This document shows positions 45,412 to 53,261 of a stretch of 64,000 nt of DNA, one piece after another. A model generated the notes under the pieces. That model saw nothing but the letters and a program-made list of their open reading frames with translations, ran no database searches and was not told the origin of the DNA. Position 1 is the first letter of the stretch; every line of letters starts with the position of its first letter. Origin of the DNA: Paenibacillus sp. J2TS4 (lineage in GTDB: Bacteria; Bacillota; Bacilli; Paenibacillales; NBRC-103111); assembly GCF_018403245.1 (NCBI RefSeq), contig NZ_BOSH01000019.1, positions 43,854 to 107,853 of the forward strand. The letters run 5' to 3'. The position numbers and the translations under genes are program-made.

Positions 45412-46467
45412 TCAATGATCCAACAGATCCCAGCTTATTCGCGTTCCCGCCTTGATTTCTTTGGACACGGATTTCCCGATAAAGACATCATAATATTTGG
45501 GGGGTAATCCATAGCCAGGTCGTATGCTGCGCAAATTAGTATCGTCGAACGATTCTCCCGGCAGCATATCCCGACTGACATAGAGAGAACGTTTAAAGAC
45601 GAGAGAGGAGCTCTCCCGTTCCTCTATGCCGTATTGAACTCGGCCTAACGCTTTCCAAGCCCTTTCGCTTTCGAGCACAAGTGCCTTCATTTCAGCGGGT
45701 TCCAGCGAGAAGGCGGCATCTACTCCGCCATCGGAACGGGACAGAGTAAAATGCTTCTCTATGACGGAAGCGCCTAATGCAACGCTTGCCAGCGCAACCC
45801 CGATCCCTTGAGTATGATCGGACAGTCCGACTTCGCATTGAAACAGTTGCTTCATATGCGGCAGGGTCAGCAGGTTGCTCTGCTCAGGGGAAGCCGGATA
45901 AGTGCTGGTGCATTTCAGCAGGATCAGCTCTTGGCAGCCTGCCGCTCTAAGCCATTCCACGGTTTCCGCCAATCCGGCAAGCGTGGAAAGTCCGGTCGAG
46001 ACAATGACAGGCTTCCCAGTGGCAGCAACTGTCTGAAGGAGCCGTTTGTCATTATTTTCGAATGAAGCGATTTTGTAGAAAGGAATATCCAATCGTTCGA
46101 GGAAGTCGACTGCAGCCGGATGGAAAGGTGTACTGAACGGCAGGATCCCACGTTCCCGACAGCGTTCGAATATCGGCTGGTGCCATTCCCACGGAGTATA
46201 GGCTTGGCTGTAGAGCTGATAGAGCGATTGATTCTTCCATAAGCTGTCTTTATTCTGAATGAGGAAATCTCCTTCCGCCAAGTCCAGCGTCATCAGATCG
46301 GGAGTGTAGGTTTGCAGCTTCAGAGCATGGGCTCCGCTGTCCGCGGCCTCATCCACCAAAGCCAAGGCTCTATCCAACGATTGATTATGGTTGGCCGACA
46401 TTTCCGCAATGATAAACGGAGGCTGGTTAACTCCAGCAAGCCGATGGCCTAAGCGGATTTCTTTCAT
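45412..46467 (-). CDS. pseI: Pseudaminic acid synthase (NeuB family)
   Basis: Condenses a 2,4-diamino-2,4,6-trideoxy hexose with phosphoenolpyruvate to give a nonulosonic acid. It has 351 residues. The NeuB barrel has FIIAEMSANHNQSLDRALAL, KLQTYTPDLMTLD, KIASFENND, VIVSTGLSTLAGLAET and the metal-site region GLSDHTQGIGVAL. A C-terminal SAF (antifreeze-like) domain (about 290-351) closes it. The SANHNQ form and TLD motif favour PseI over NeuB/LegI. The start is ATG 46467 after GGAGAG. It overlaps the formyltransferase stop by 4 bp, so they are coupled. A dyad element separates it from the next gene. Confidence 0.9.
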   Translation of the reverse strand: MKEIRLGHRLAGVNQPPFIIAEMSANHNQSLDRALALVDEAADSGAHALKLQTYTPDLMTLDLAEGDFLIQNKDSLWKNQSLYQLYSQAYTPWEWHQPIFERCRERGILPFSTPFHPAAVDFLERLDIPFYKIASFENNDKRLLQTVAATGKPVIVSTGLSTLAGLAETVEWLRAAGCQELILLKCTSTYPASPEQSNLLTLPHMKQLFQCEVGLSDHTQGIGVALASVALGASVIEKHFTLSRSDGGVDAAFSLEPAEMKALVLESERAWKALGRVQYGIEERESSSLVFKRSLYVSRDMLPGESFDDTNLRSIRPGYGLPPKYYDVFIGKSVSKEIKAGTRISWDLLDH

Positions 46468-47138
46468 TTCTGCTCTCCTTTCACCGGGTCGCCGGATTTT
46501 TTGACAATGGACAGGATGTATTGGCATCCCCCTAATTCAAAATAGCAAGGATATTTCTCATTATCCGCTATGCGCATCAGGTTGAATTGTTCCCGGATAG
46601 TTCGATCGGGATCCAGTCTGCTGTCTCGGGCCGTTCTTTTCGGATAATAAGTGGCCTCGCCGTGCTGCTTACTCGCAAGATGAACGATGGCCGGATACTG
46701 CTCGATAAATGACAAGCACAGTCGGATGGACGCTTCAGCCAAGGCTTCGCGTAATTCGCCAAGGAGCTCGAAGCCGGTGTACTCGATCGTATCGCGCAAA
46801 TAAATGTCACCGCTGTCCACTTGATCAGCGGCCTCGAACAGCACGATCGGCACGGAATTTTCCCCGTTAACGATTTTCCAGCTCAGCGGCGACCAGCCCC
46901 TGCCGCGAGGCAAATCACTGGCATGGACGACGAGATTGTGACGATTACGTTCTCTCAGCTTGGCTGATACGATTTGCTCGCAGCTTAAGTAAAAGGCCAA
47001 ATCACCATGGGGCAGGGAGTTCACGTCGTGAATCCATCCAGTTTGATTTCCCGACCCTTTCATTTGTTCAATGAGGCGGGGAATGTGAGTATTCATCCAG
47101 CTGTTCGCAGCAGAGACGATAGTTATGGATAGGTTCAA
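46464..47138 (-). CDS. Formyltransferase-fold N-acylase of the nonulosonate pathway
   Basis: A 224-residue protein of the methionyl-tRNA/sugar formyltransferase fold. VVHASDLPRGRGWSPLSWKIV carries the conserved folate-site and catalytic His/Asp region, and VDSGDIYLRDTIEYTGFELL matches ArnA/MetF-type enzymes. It likely formylates a sugar amine with 10-formyl-tetrahydrofolate. In this operon it may act at the amino group made by PseC, in place of the usual PseH acetylation. The start is TTG 47138, 8 bases after AAGGAG. It overlaps pseI by 4 bp. Copy E of the dyad element lies 19 bp upstream. Confidence 0.85.
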   Translation of the reverse strand: MNLSITIVSAANSWMNTHIPRLIEQMKGSGNQTGWIHDVNSLPHGDLAFYLSCEQIVSAKLRERNRHNLVVHASDLPRGRGWSPLSWKIVNGENSVPIVLFEAADQVDSGDIYLRDTIEYTGFELLGELREALAEASIRLCLSFIEQYPAIVHLASKQHGEATYYPKRTARDSRLDPDRTIREQFNLMRIADNEKYPCYFELGGCQYILSIVKKSGDPVKGEQK

Positions 47139-47157
47139 GCTAACGACTCCTTACACT

Positions 47158-47352
47158 TATATATGTGGCACTAAAGAAAGCGATCATTCCGTTTCGAAGG
47201 AAAGTGCCTCCGAAGCTTCAAACATCTTGTTTTGTATTCCTTATTTATTGAATAGGCCTTCGGATAGTAGGAATACAAAGCCAAAACTCGCCCTGGAAGC
47301 ATCTTTCTTTCTCCACTTCATGAGCTTTGAAATCTTTAGTGCCGAGTATATA
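47158..47352 (-). repeat. 195-bp dyad element, copy E
   Basis: Intact, with the same length and 11-bp terminal arms (GGCACTAAAGA / TCTTTAGTGCC) as copy A, and TATATA at 3-base spacing on both sides. It lies between a DUF4910 gene and the formyltransferase, 19 bp from the latter's start codon. Confidence 0.9.
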
Positions 47353-47414
47353 GAGGTTGTTCAAAAGTCCCTTTTTGATCACGAAGGATGCCAAGACTTG
47401 AAACGGGAACTTTC

Positions 47415-48758
47415 TTATCGAATCGTTTCCTGTCGGGCACCGTCCTCCCGAGTGAGGACGCGGACGGGGGAAACGGCGGGACGAATGGAAGCAAGCCCTT
47501 GGGTCTGAAGCTGATCTGCAAAGGAGCGGACGAACCGGTAATCGATATCTAACGCTTCGGCTAATTCCAGACAAGAACGCTGCCCATCCATTAGAATTTG
47601 TGCCGCTTGCAAGCTTTGATAGCCTTTCGGATTCTGTTTCGGATCGATGTAAAGATGATATCTGCTTAATTGGAGCGGGCCTTTATAATGGCGTGTCGGG
47701 ATACAATCCGTCTCCAGCACATCTATTATCTGCTGTAAACGGACGACCGTTTGCTCCAATTTTGCGAAATCGCAATGCTCCAAGTTATCCTCATCTGTAT
47801 GATAGTGCTCGTAATCATAGCGGCTGATCCCTACGGTCGGAATTTCGAAATCCGGCCCGTCGTAAAACATTTCATCGTTTCCGTACAGTCCCCGGTAAGG
47901 GGCTTCCGAATATCCCGGCTCATAAGATTTAAGTACGTTGCGGGTGGCGGCATCGATATAGCTGTTCCCGCTGAAGGATCTGGAAAAAGAGAGCGGTTGG
48001 TTATGACCGGGCATATCCAAATAGACGGCGTATCGGATCTGCTCTATTCCAGTTCCGTAATGAAGCAACCCGGCGGCCGCGAAATATTCCGGGCCGAGAA
48101 TCAAGCGGTATGTAAAATGACGGTTGGTTTGCCGCTGCAATGAACGGAAGAGCTCCACCAGAACGGCAATGCAAGCGATACCGTCATTCACCTGCCCCGG
48201 ATGACAGGTATGGGCGGCAAGCAATACGGTATCCGAAGTCGCTCCAGGCAGGGTCCAATCGACGATATCCAGCGTCCCCTTGCTGAATTCGACATCAATA
48301 TGGACCCGATATTCTTCTTCGGACAGATCGTTAACCGTATTCCGGGTCAGACTGAACCCCCATTCTGTTTTGGGTCCTGGGCGATACTGCCACCGGCTTT
48401 CATAGATTAACTTGTCATCAGAATGGGGATGAACCGAAATATGCTGGAGCAATTGCTCGCGAGGGACGATGCCGGAGAAGGAAGCGGAATAAGCTTGGAG
48501 ATATAGAGGGTGCCAATGAAAATCGGCAATTCTGTGTCCATCGAGAGTTTCGATATAAGCTTCCTTAACCGTCCATTTGTCCGGAATGATCCAGCTCAGG
48601 CATTCTGTACCCGAAGGGATAGTATGCAGCTTCGCGCCCAATTGCTGGGCCAAACTCCGGGTGAACCTTCCCATCTCTTCGCTTACAGGAACCCGGTTTA
48701 GCATGTAGTATTGCTCCATCCATTGCCTCATCCGTTGTTGTCGATCATTGTGTTCCAC
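47415..48758 (-). CDS. DUF4910 (M28-like) protein, copy 2
   Basis: A 447-residue paralog of the 42082 protein with low identity. The aminopeptidase-like core has LAAHTCHPGQVNDGIACIAVLVEL, LGPEYFAAAGLLHYG and GNDEMFYDGPDFEIPTVGISR. The His/Asp/Glu positions are more complete than in copy 1 (HPGQVNDG). A C-terminal winged-helix domain (about 375-447: AAQILMDGQRSCLELAEAL) is visible. The start is GTG 48758, 8 bases after GGAGG. It lies between the cytidylyltransferase and formyltransferase genes. Its place inside the operon suggests a sugar-modifying or deacylating role. Confidence 0.85.
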   Translation of the reverse strand: MEHNDRQQRMRQWMEQYYMLNRVPVSEEMGRFTRSLAQQLGAKLHTIPSGTECLSWIIPDKWTVKEAYIETLDGHRIADFHWHPLYLQAYSASFSGIVPREQLLQHISVHPHSDDKLIYESRWQYRPGPKTEWGFSLTRNTVNDLSEEEYRVHIDVEFSKGTLDIVDWTLPGATSDTVLLAAHTCHPGQVNDGIACIAVLVELFRSLQRQTNRHFTYRLILGPEYFAAAGLLHYGTGIEQIRYAVYLDMPGHNQPLSFSRSFSGNSYIDAATRNVLKSYEPGYSEAPYRGLYGNDEMFYDGPDFEIPTVGISRYDYEHYHTDEDNLEHCDFAKLEQTVVRLQQIIDVLETDCIPTRHYKGPLQLSRYHLYIDPKQNPKGYQSLQAAQILMDGQRSCLELAEALDIDYRFVRSFADQLQTQGLASIRPAVSPVRVLTREDGARQETIR

Positions 48759-48824
48759 CTTGTTTACCTCCTTGTGCTATCATCCTCGTTGGTTTTCACC
48801 GGATTTATAAAAAAACCAGCATAA

Positions 48825-49559
48825 TCACAGTGCTTGCACCTGTTCAATATGAGCGTTGATCCTCACCCAATCGGGATGAGTCCGGAGTAGCTCAAGGATG
48901 GTGTCCAATGTAAAATGCGGATCGAGCGGATACAAGGTCTCGATGATCCGCGAAATCAGTTGAAAGTCTTCGGGCGTATCGACCGTTAACCGATATCGGC
49001 TTTCATCCGTATGATGAATCATTCCTCCAATTTTGAAGCGGTCGGGATGATTATATAAATACGGAGTTACATGCTCTCGGTCGTAAGGCCGCACCGCTTC
49101 GTTATGGGCCATCTTTAACGCTTCGGCAGAAAAAATTTCGGTGTCCATTCCTCTAGGGTACGTTCTTTCATATATGTTCGAAAAGTAGTCATACGGCGGA
49201 CTGTACAGAACATAAGATTCAACAACCTTATCTACGATTTGCGGGTCAAGCAATGGGCAATCCGCCGTCAGGCGAACGATGGCATCGGCTTGATACCTGT
49301 CGGCGGTCATGGAATATCTGGCCAATACATCCTGCTCCGGCCCGCGAAAGCATGGGATAGACAGCTTCTTGGCCCAATCCGCGATAGCATCGTCCTGAGA
49401 GCCTGTGGTCGTAGCAATAACGATGTCATCTAGCGAAACAGCCCTTTGTAATCTTTCCACCTGATATTCAAGCAATGGTTTATCCATCACCTTCATCAGT
49501 ACTTTACCGGGAAGTCTGGAAGAATTGATCCGGGCCTGAATGATAGCGACTACCTTCAG
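48825..49559 (-). CDS. Cytidylyltransferase, PseF/SpsF-like (CTG start)
   Basis: Activates the nonulosonate as CMP-sugar. It has 245 residues. The N-terminus KVVAIIQARINSSRLPGKVL is the CMP-sugar synthetase signature, then RGPEQDVLARY, IVRLTADCPLLDP and the C-terminal TVDTPEDFQL follow. The family start (M-KVVAIIQAR) aligns with a CTG codon at 49559, and AGGAGG lies 9 bases upstream of it. The longer TTG-initiated reading at 49583 has no ribosome binding site. A rare CTG start is therefore favoured. It lies just after pseC. SpsF-type enzymes are an equal alternative to PseF. Confidence 0.82.
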   Translation of the reverse strand: MKVVAIIQARINSSRLPGKVLMKVMDKPLLEYQVERLQRAVSLDDIVIATTTGSQDDAIADWAKKLSIPCFRGPEQDVLARYSMTADRYQADAIVRLTADCPLLDPQIVDKVVESYVLYSPPYDYFSNIYERTYPRGMDTEIFSAEALKMAHNEAVRPYDREHVTPYLYNHPDRFKIGGMIHHTDESRYRLTVDTPEDFQLISRIIETLYPLDPHFTLDTILELLRTHPDWVRINAHIEQVQAL

Positions 49560-49579
49560 CAGAATCCCCCTCCTTTTCT

Positions 49580-50764
49580 TCAAATGGAATACCGTTCCAT
49601 AATTCTGCGGACGCTTCGGATGACATCGTCCACATCCTGCTCAGACATGGCTGGGAACAAAGGCAGAGTAATCATCCGTTCGTAAATTCGTTCTGCCTTT
49701 GGGCAAATTCGTTCAGGGTAACCCAATTTCTGGTAATGCGGATGAAGGTAGACTGGAATATAGTGGACATTCACCCCAATGTTTTCATGAAGGAGTGCTT
49801 CATAGATGTCGTCCCTGGTCCCCGACAATTGCTCCAGCCGCAGCTGAATGATGTATAGATGCCAGCTGGAGACTCCAGCTTGAGCTTGGTAGGGGAGCTG
49901 CAGCTGCGGACATTCCGCAAAGGCTTCATTATACTTGGAGGCAATGTGCTTTCTACGAGCGATGAAGTTCTCAAGCTTATCCATTTGACTGATAGCTAGA
50001 GCCGCTTGCAGGTCGGAGAGCCGGTAGTTGTAGCCTAGAAACTGCATTTCATAGTACCAACGGCTGCCAGCTTTATTCCAGGAAGACGCATCTCTTGTTA
50101 TTCCATGAGTCCGGAACTGCAGCAGCCGCTCGTAATACGTCTTGTTATTAGTTGTAATGACGCCGCCTTCTCCAGAGGTAATCAGTTTGGCCGGGTGAAA
50201 GCTGAACATCGTCATATCACTGATGCCGCCTACTTTTTGCCCTTTATATTCTGCGCCGAGCGCATGAGCGGCATCTTCTATGACGATGATCCCGCGCTTG
50301 CGGGCCAACTCCAGAATCGAATCAAGATCGGCCGGCTGACCGGTAAAATCAACAGGGATAATCGCTTTCGTATCCTCGGTTATTTCCCGTTCAACGGATT
50401 CCGGATCGAGATTGTACGTTCGCTCGTCAATATCGGCGAATACCGGAATACCGCCTTGATATAGAATGCAGTTGGCGCTAGCCGCGAATGTCATAGGCGT
50501 TGTGATGACTTGATCCGCGAGGCCGATTCCGGCTGCGTGACATGCTGCGTGCAGTGCCGCGGTTCCATTGGAGAAGGAGACTGCATAGGCAGCATCAACA
50601 TACTCGGCGATTTTACGCTCGAATTGCTCTACGGCGGGCCCGCATGTTAAATAGTCACTTCGCAAAACCTGTACGACGGCCGCAATGTCGTCATCGTCAA
50701 TCCAATGTCTTGCATAGGGCAGCAACTGTTCCCGTTCGGGAGGGGCCGGATTAGACGTTGGCAT
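49580..50764 (-). CDS. pseC: PLP-dependent aminotransferase, PseC-type
   Basis: Transfers an amino group to the 4-keto product of PseB, giving UDP-4-amino-4,6-dideoxy-N-acetyl-L-altrosamine. It has 394 residues of the DegT/DnrJ/EryC1 family. The Schiff-base Lys193 is in FSFHPAKLITSGEGG. The Asp of IEDAAHALGA binds the cofactor pyridine N. SNGTAALHAAC is the PLP-phosphate loop. The start is ATG 50764, overlapping the pseB end by 14 bp; the longer frame to 50806 is within pseB. Order and overlap with pseB indicate coupled translation. Confidence 0.9.
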   Translation of the reverse strand: MPTSNPAPPEREQLLPYARHWIDDDDIAAVVQVLRSDYLTCGPAVEQFERKIAEYVDAAYAVSFSNGTAALHAACHAAGIGLADQVITTPMTFAASANCILYQGGIPVFADIDERTYNLDPESVEREITEDTKAIIPVDFTGQPADLDSILELARKRGIIVIEDAAHALGAEYKGQKVGGISDMTMFSFHPAKLITSGEGGVITTNNKTYYERLLQFRTHGITRDASSWNKAGSRWYYEMQFLGYNYRLSDLQAALAISQMDKLENFIARRKHIASKYNEAFAECPQLQLPYQAQAGVSSWHLYIIQLRLEQLSGTRDDIYEALLHENIGVNVHYIPVYLHPHYQKLGYPERICPKAERIYERMITLPLFPAMSEQDVDDVIRSVRRIMERYSI

Positions 50765-51749
50765 GAAGGGCCCCCAAACCGAGTCCAAGCTCAGCTCGGA
50801 TTTCATCCACAGATAGCCAATCGTTATTTGTATTACTCATATAGCTGAATGATTCGGGAAGCGGTGACCCTTCGGCCTCCTGTTCTCCTTCATGCTGCCA
50901 CCATGGGAATTCGGGCTGAATAACGTAATAGCTATCGAATTCGACGGTGCGGCGAGAGTCGTCTTCTGTAATCATGGCTTCGTGAAGCTTCTCTCCCGGA
51001 CGAATTCCGATGAAATTCAACTGGCATTCCGGAGCGATGGCCTCAGCCAAATCAACGATGCGCACACTAGGAATTTTGGGGACGAAAATTTCGCCGCCTC
51101 GCATTCGGGGCAGGCAGTCCAGGACGAACTGAGTTCCTTGCTCCAGCGTAATCCAAAACCTCGTCATGCGTTCGTCCGTTATCGGCAGGATGCCGGTCGG
51201 CTTCATTTTGAGAAAATGAGGGATGACACTGCCGCGGCTGCCCACCACATTGCCGTATCGGACAACAGCGAAGCGGGTTTCCTTGCCGCCGGTATACGAA
51301 TTCCCGGCTACAAAGAGCTTGTCGGAAGCGAGCTTGGTAGCTCCGTATAAATTAACCGGACTGGCCGCTTTATCCGTACTCAATGCAATTACGCGGCTGA
51401 CATTGCGATCGATTGCCGCTTCGATCACATTTTGCGCTCCCATGATATTGGTCTTAACGGCCTCGAACGGATTGTATTCACAAGATCCAACTTGTTTGAG
51501 TGCTGCAGCGTGGATAACTATATCCACTCCGTCGAATGCCTGTCGAAGCCTATCCTTATCACGAACATCACCGATAAAAAACCGTACCCTGGGATCGTTA
51601 AACTCCTGCATCATCTCAAACTGCTTCAATTCATCACGGCTGAATACGATGGCCTTCTTAATTCCGCAGCTCAACACGTTGCGGATGAAGGTTCTGCCGA
51701 AGGACCCGGTGCCACCGGTAATCAACACTGTTTTACCCAATAAAATCAT
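50751..51749 (-). CDS. pseB: UDP-N-acetylglucosamine 4,6-dehydratase (inverting)
   Basis: The first enzyme of pseudaminic acid synthesis. It has 332 residues with GTGSFG at 13-18 for NADP. The catalytic Asp126-Lys127 (ALSTDKAASPVNLYG) and Tyr135/Lys139 (YGATK) match PseB, which both dehydrates and inverts C5. ATG 51749 follows a GAGGGG-type site. It is the first gene of the minus-strand operon. Operators of the GATAC type stand immediately upstream. Confidence 0.92.
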   Translation of the reverse strand: MILLGKTVLITGGTGSFGRTFIRNVLSCGIKKAIVFSRDELKQFEMMQEFNDPRVRFFIGDVRDKDRLRQAFDGVDIVIHAAALKQVGSCEYNPFEAVKTNIMGAQNVIEAAIDRNVSRVIALSTDKAASPVNLYGATKLASDKLFVAGNSYTGGKETRFAVVRYGNVVGSRGSVIPHFLKMKPTGILPITDERMTRFWITLEQGTQFVLDCLPRMRGGEIFVPKIPSVRIVDLAEAIAPECQLNFIGIRPGEKLHEAMITEDDSRRTVEFDSYYVIQPEFPWWQHEGEQEAEGSPLPESFSYMSNTNNDWLSVDEIRAELGLGLGALHANV

Positions 51750-51783
51750 TGATTGATCGACCCCTCATCAATGAAAAATTAAC

Positions 51784-51858
51784 GATACGAATCGTTACTT
51801 TGCTGATACGATTTGTATCAATTACAATCAATTTATACCAATAGCCTAGATCTGTCAA
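51784..51858 (-). promoter_or_regulatory. pseB promoter with GATAC-type operators (gene-free 51750-52212)
   Basis: On the minus strand TTGACA (51853-51858) is followed 15-17 bases later by TATAAA/TAAATT. A perfect operator GATACGATTTGTATC (51805-51819) and a weak one, GATACGAATCGTTAC (51784-51798), lie downstream, where a bound repressor would block elongation. Confidence 0.6.
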
Positions 51859-52212
51859 TTGTAAATTTGTGAATTTCCATTGACGTCTTAAGCCGTTTGG
51901 AGGGGAGGCTGAAAGAGATTCACAAAAAAATCATCCGATATAAAATGGACAGCAGCCGCCTTGGGATACATTATTTTTTTATTTTTTCATATCTTCCGAA
52001 AAGAAAAAGTATGCTACAATATGCAATACAAACCACAATATGCAACTAAATACACTTTTTAACAAAAAGTGTTGAACTTTAGACATCATTTAAATTTACC
52101 CAAAGGACCTAAATTTGAACGGAAAAAAAGGATGGTTCAAAAAAAAATGGGAAATTGGAGAAGTTTTTGACACATTGCGAAACAAAGTGACAAATAAATC
52201 TAAAAAAAGCGT

Positions 52213-52241
52213 TTGACAAGATACGAAATGTATCATAGAGT
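52213..52241 (+). promoter_or_regulatory. Promoter with operator in spacer (microprotein gene)
   Basis: TTGACA (52213) and TAGAGT (52236) are 17 bp apart. GATACGAAATGTATC (52220-52234), a perfect palindrome, fills the spacer one base after the -35. The geometry is the same as at 23584. It drives the microprotein at 52301. Confidence 0.65.
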
Positions 52242-52300
52242 TTAGTTATTATCCCATATATGTAAAATAATAGATTTATTTCGCGGGGAGTTGCTTATCC

Positions 52301-52474
52301 TTGAGCCAAAATGAAGAGAAGACAAAGAATCAGATTGAACTGGATGTATATCATATTATAACGCAATTGAACATCGATCCGGCCAAGTTTGCTGCTTGGA
52401 TTAGTGAAAATGTGGGGAATTCTGGTTCGGAAGCTGCGAATAATGATGGGCTGAATTTCGGTCAAGGAAGATAG
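52301..52474 (+). CDS. SinI-like microprotein (candidate antirepressor)
   Basis: A 57-residue protein starting at TTG 52301, 10 bases after GGGGAG. A central helical segment reads LNIDPAKFAAWISEN, which lines up with the Bacillus SinI helix (N-I-[S/D]-P-x2-[I/F]-x2-[Y/W]-[L/I]-x2-N). SinI binds SinR and blocks DNA binding. It faces a SinR-like XRE gene 50 bp away (convergent) and has an operator in its own promoter. That makes it a plausible antirepressor under feedback control. The C-terminal tail is Gly/Asn-rich. The identity is by motif only. Confidence 0.6.
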   Translation: MSQNEEKTKNQIELDVYHIITQLNIDPAKFAAWISENVGNSGSEAANNDGLNFGQGR

Positions 52475-52523
52475 AGTGGGGTTCCCGCCAATTCGCATCA
52501 GCTGAAACAGCGGGAAATGACGT

Positions 52524-52889
52524 CTACATGGAGCGTTCCGCGCGAACAAAGGCGACGAATCTTTTAGCTTCTTCAGCGGTTAATTCGATGCCATCCACTT
52601 TAAGCTTGAATTTCGCGATGATCTCTTCATCGGAGAGCTCCAATTGGTCGACAAACTCCCTGACGTCGTTATCGAGAACAGTATGAGGGTTGTTCGTCCT
52701 TCCTATAATGTAGTCGACGGATACGTCAAAGTAGTTTGCTATTTTGGTCAGCATGGTCGAATCCGGCTCGCGACGGTTTTGTTCGTAATGAGCGAGAGAG
52801 GCCCTGGAAATTTCCAGAGACTTGGCTAACTGTTCCTGAGTCAAGCCTTTCGACGTGCGAAGAGCGTAAATTCGACTACCGTAATCCAT
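52524..52889 (-). CDS. XRE-family regulator, SinR-like (long paralog)
   Basis: A 121-residue repressor. The N-terminal XRE domain (MDYGSRIYALRTSKGLTQEQ; SRASLAHYEQNRR; SVDYIIGR) is close to the 24170 paralog. A C-terminal segment (about 70-121), with the helix LTAEEAKRFVAFVRAE, may oligomerise or bind the SinI-like partner. The start is ATG 52889, 8 bases after GGTGG. Three palindromes of the regulon lie upstream. It likely represses the EPS and nonulosonate operons and itself. The two XRE genes bracket the whole polysaccharide region. Confidence 0.88.
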   Translation of the reverse strand: MDYGSRIYALRTSKGLTQEQLAKSLEISRASLAHYEQNRREPDSTMLTKIANYFDVSVDYIIGRTNNPHTVLDNDVREFVDQLELSDEEIIAKFKLKVDGIELTAEEAKRFVAFVRAERSM

Positions 52890-52952
52890 ATTATTCACCA
52901 CCCATTCTATGGGAGATTTTATTCCTTGCCTCTCCATATTTGTAAACAAAAC

Positions 52953-53060
52953 GTATCAATTTGATACTTATATCGGAAAAATCTAAAAAAAATAAATAGA
53001 TGATACATATCGTATCAGGTTATTTTTGAAATAAAAAGGTTTTGCGATACTGAGTGTATC
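52953..53060 (-). promoter_or_regulatory. Operator cluster upstream of the XRE gene
   Basis: GATACATATCGTATC (53002-53016) and GATACTGAGTGTATC (53046-53060) are perfect GATAC-N5-GTATC sites. GTATCAATTTGATAC (52953-52967) is the same half-sites in reversed order. TTTACA and AATAAA near 52917-52945 could be the promoter. Confidence 0.55.
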
Positions 53061-53170
53061 AGAAAATGGTTGAAAAAGCAATCGGCAGGCGAAGAACCGT
53101 TATGGCTGATTCTATCAAAATTGACCAGGGAGGATTAATATATTCCCGTGCGTCATTAAGGAATACAAGG

Positions 53171-53209
53171 AGACCGGACATCCCCCTGCAATCAGGTTGG
53201 GTCCGGTCT
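53171..53209 (-). terminator. Hairpin downstream of spoVR
   Basis: AGACCGGAC and GTCCGGTCT form a perfect 9-bp stem with a 21-base loop, about 50 bp after the spoVR stop on the minus strand. The T-tract is weak. Confidence 0.4.
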
Positions 53210-53261
53210 TCCATACGACCTGGCAAACCATAGGAAGCAATAACACAATAAGCGAAGATGT

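Noticed and set aside
47125..47508. 127-codon plus-strand frame
   Set aside because: It is antisense to the formyltransferase start, copy E and the DUF4910 end; no start site evidence.
52115..52216. 33-codon TTG-started basic frame upstream of the microprotein
   Set aside because: An AAAGGA site exists, but the frame is Lys-rich in an AT-rich tract, runs into the promoter -35 and shows no family motif; chance is likely.
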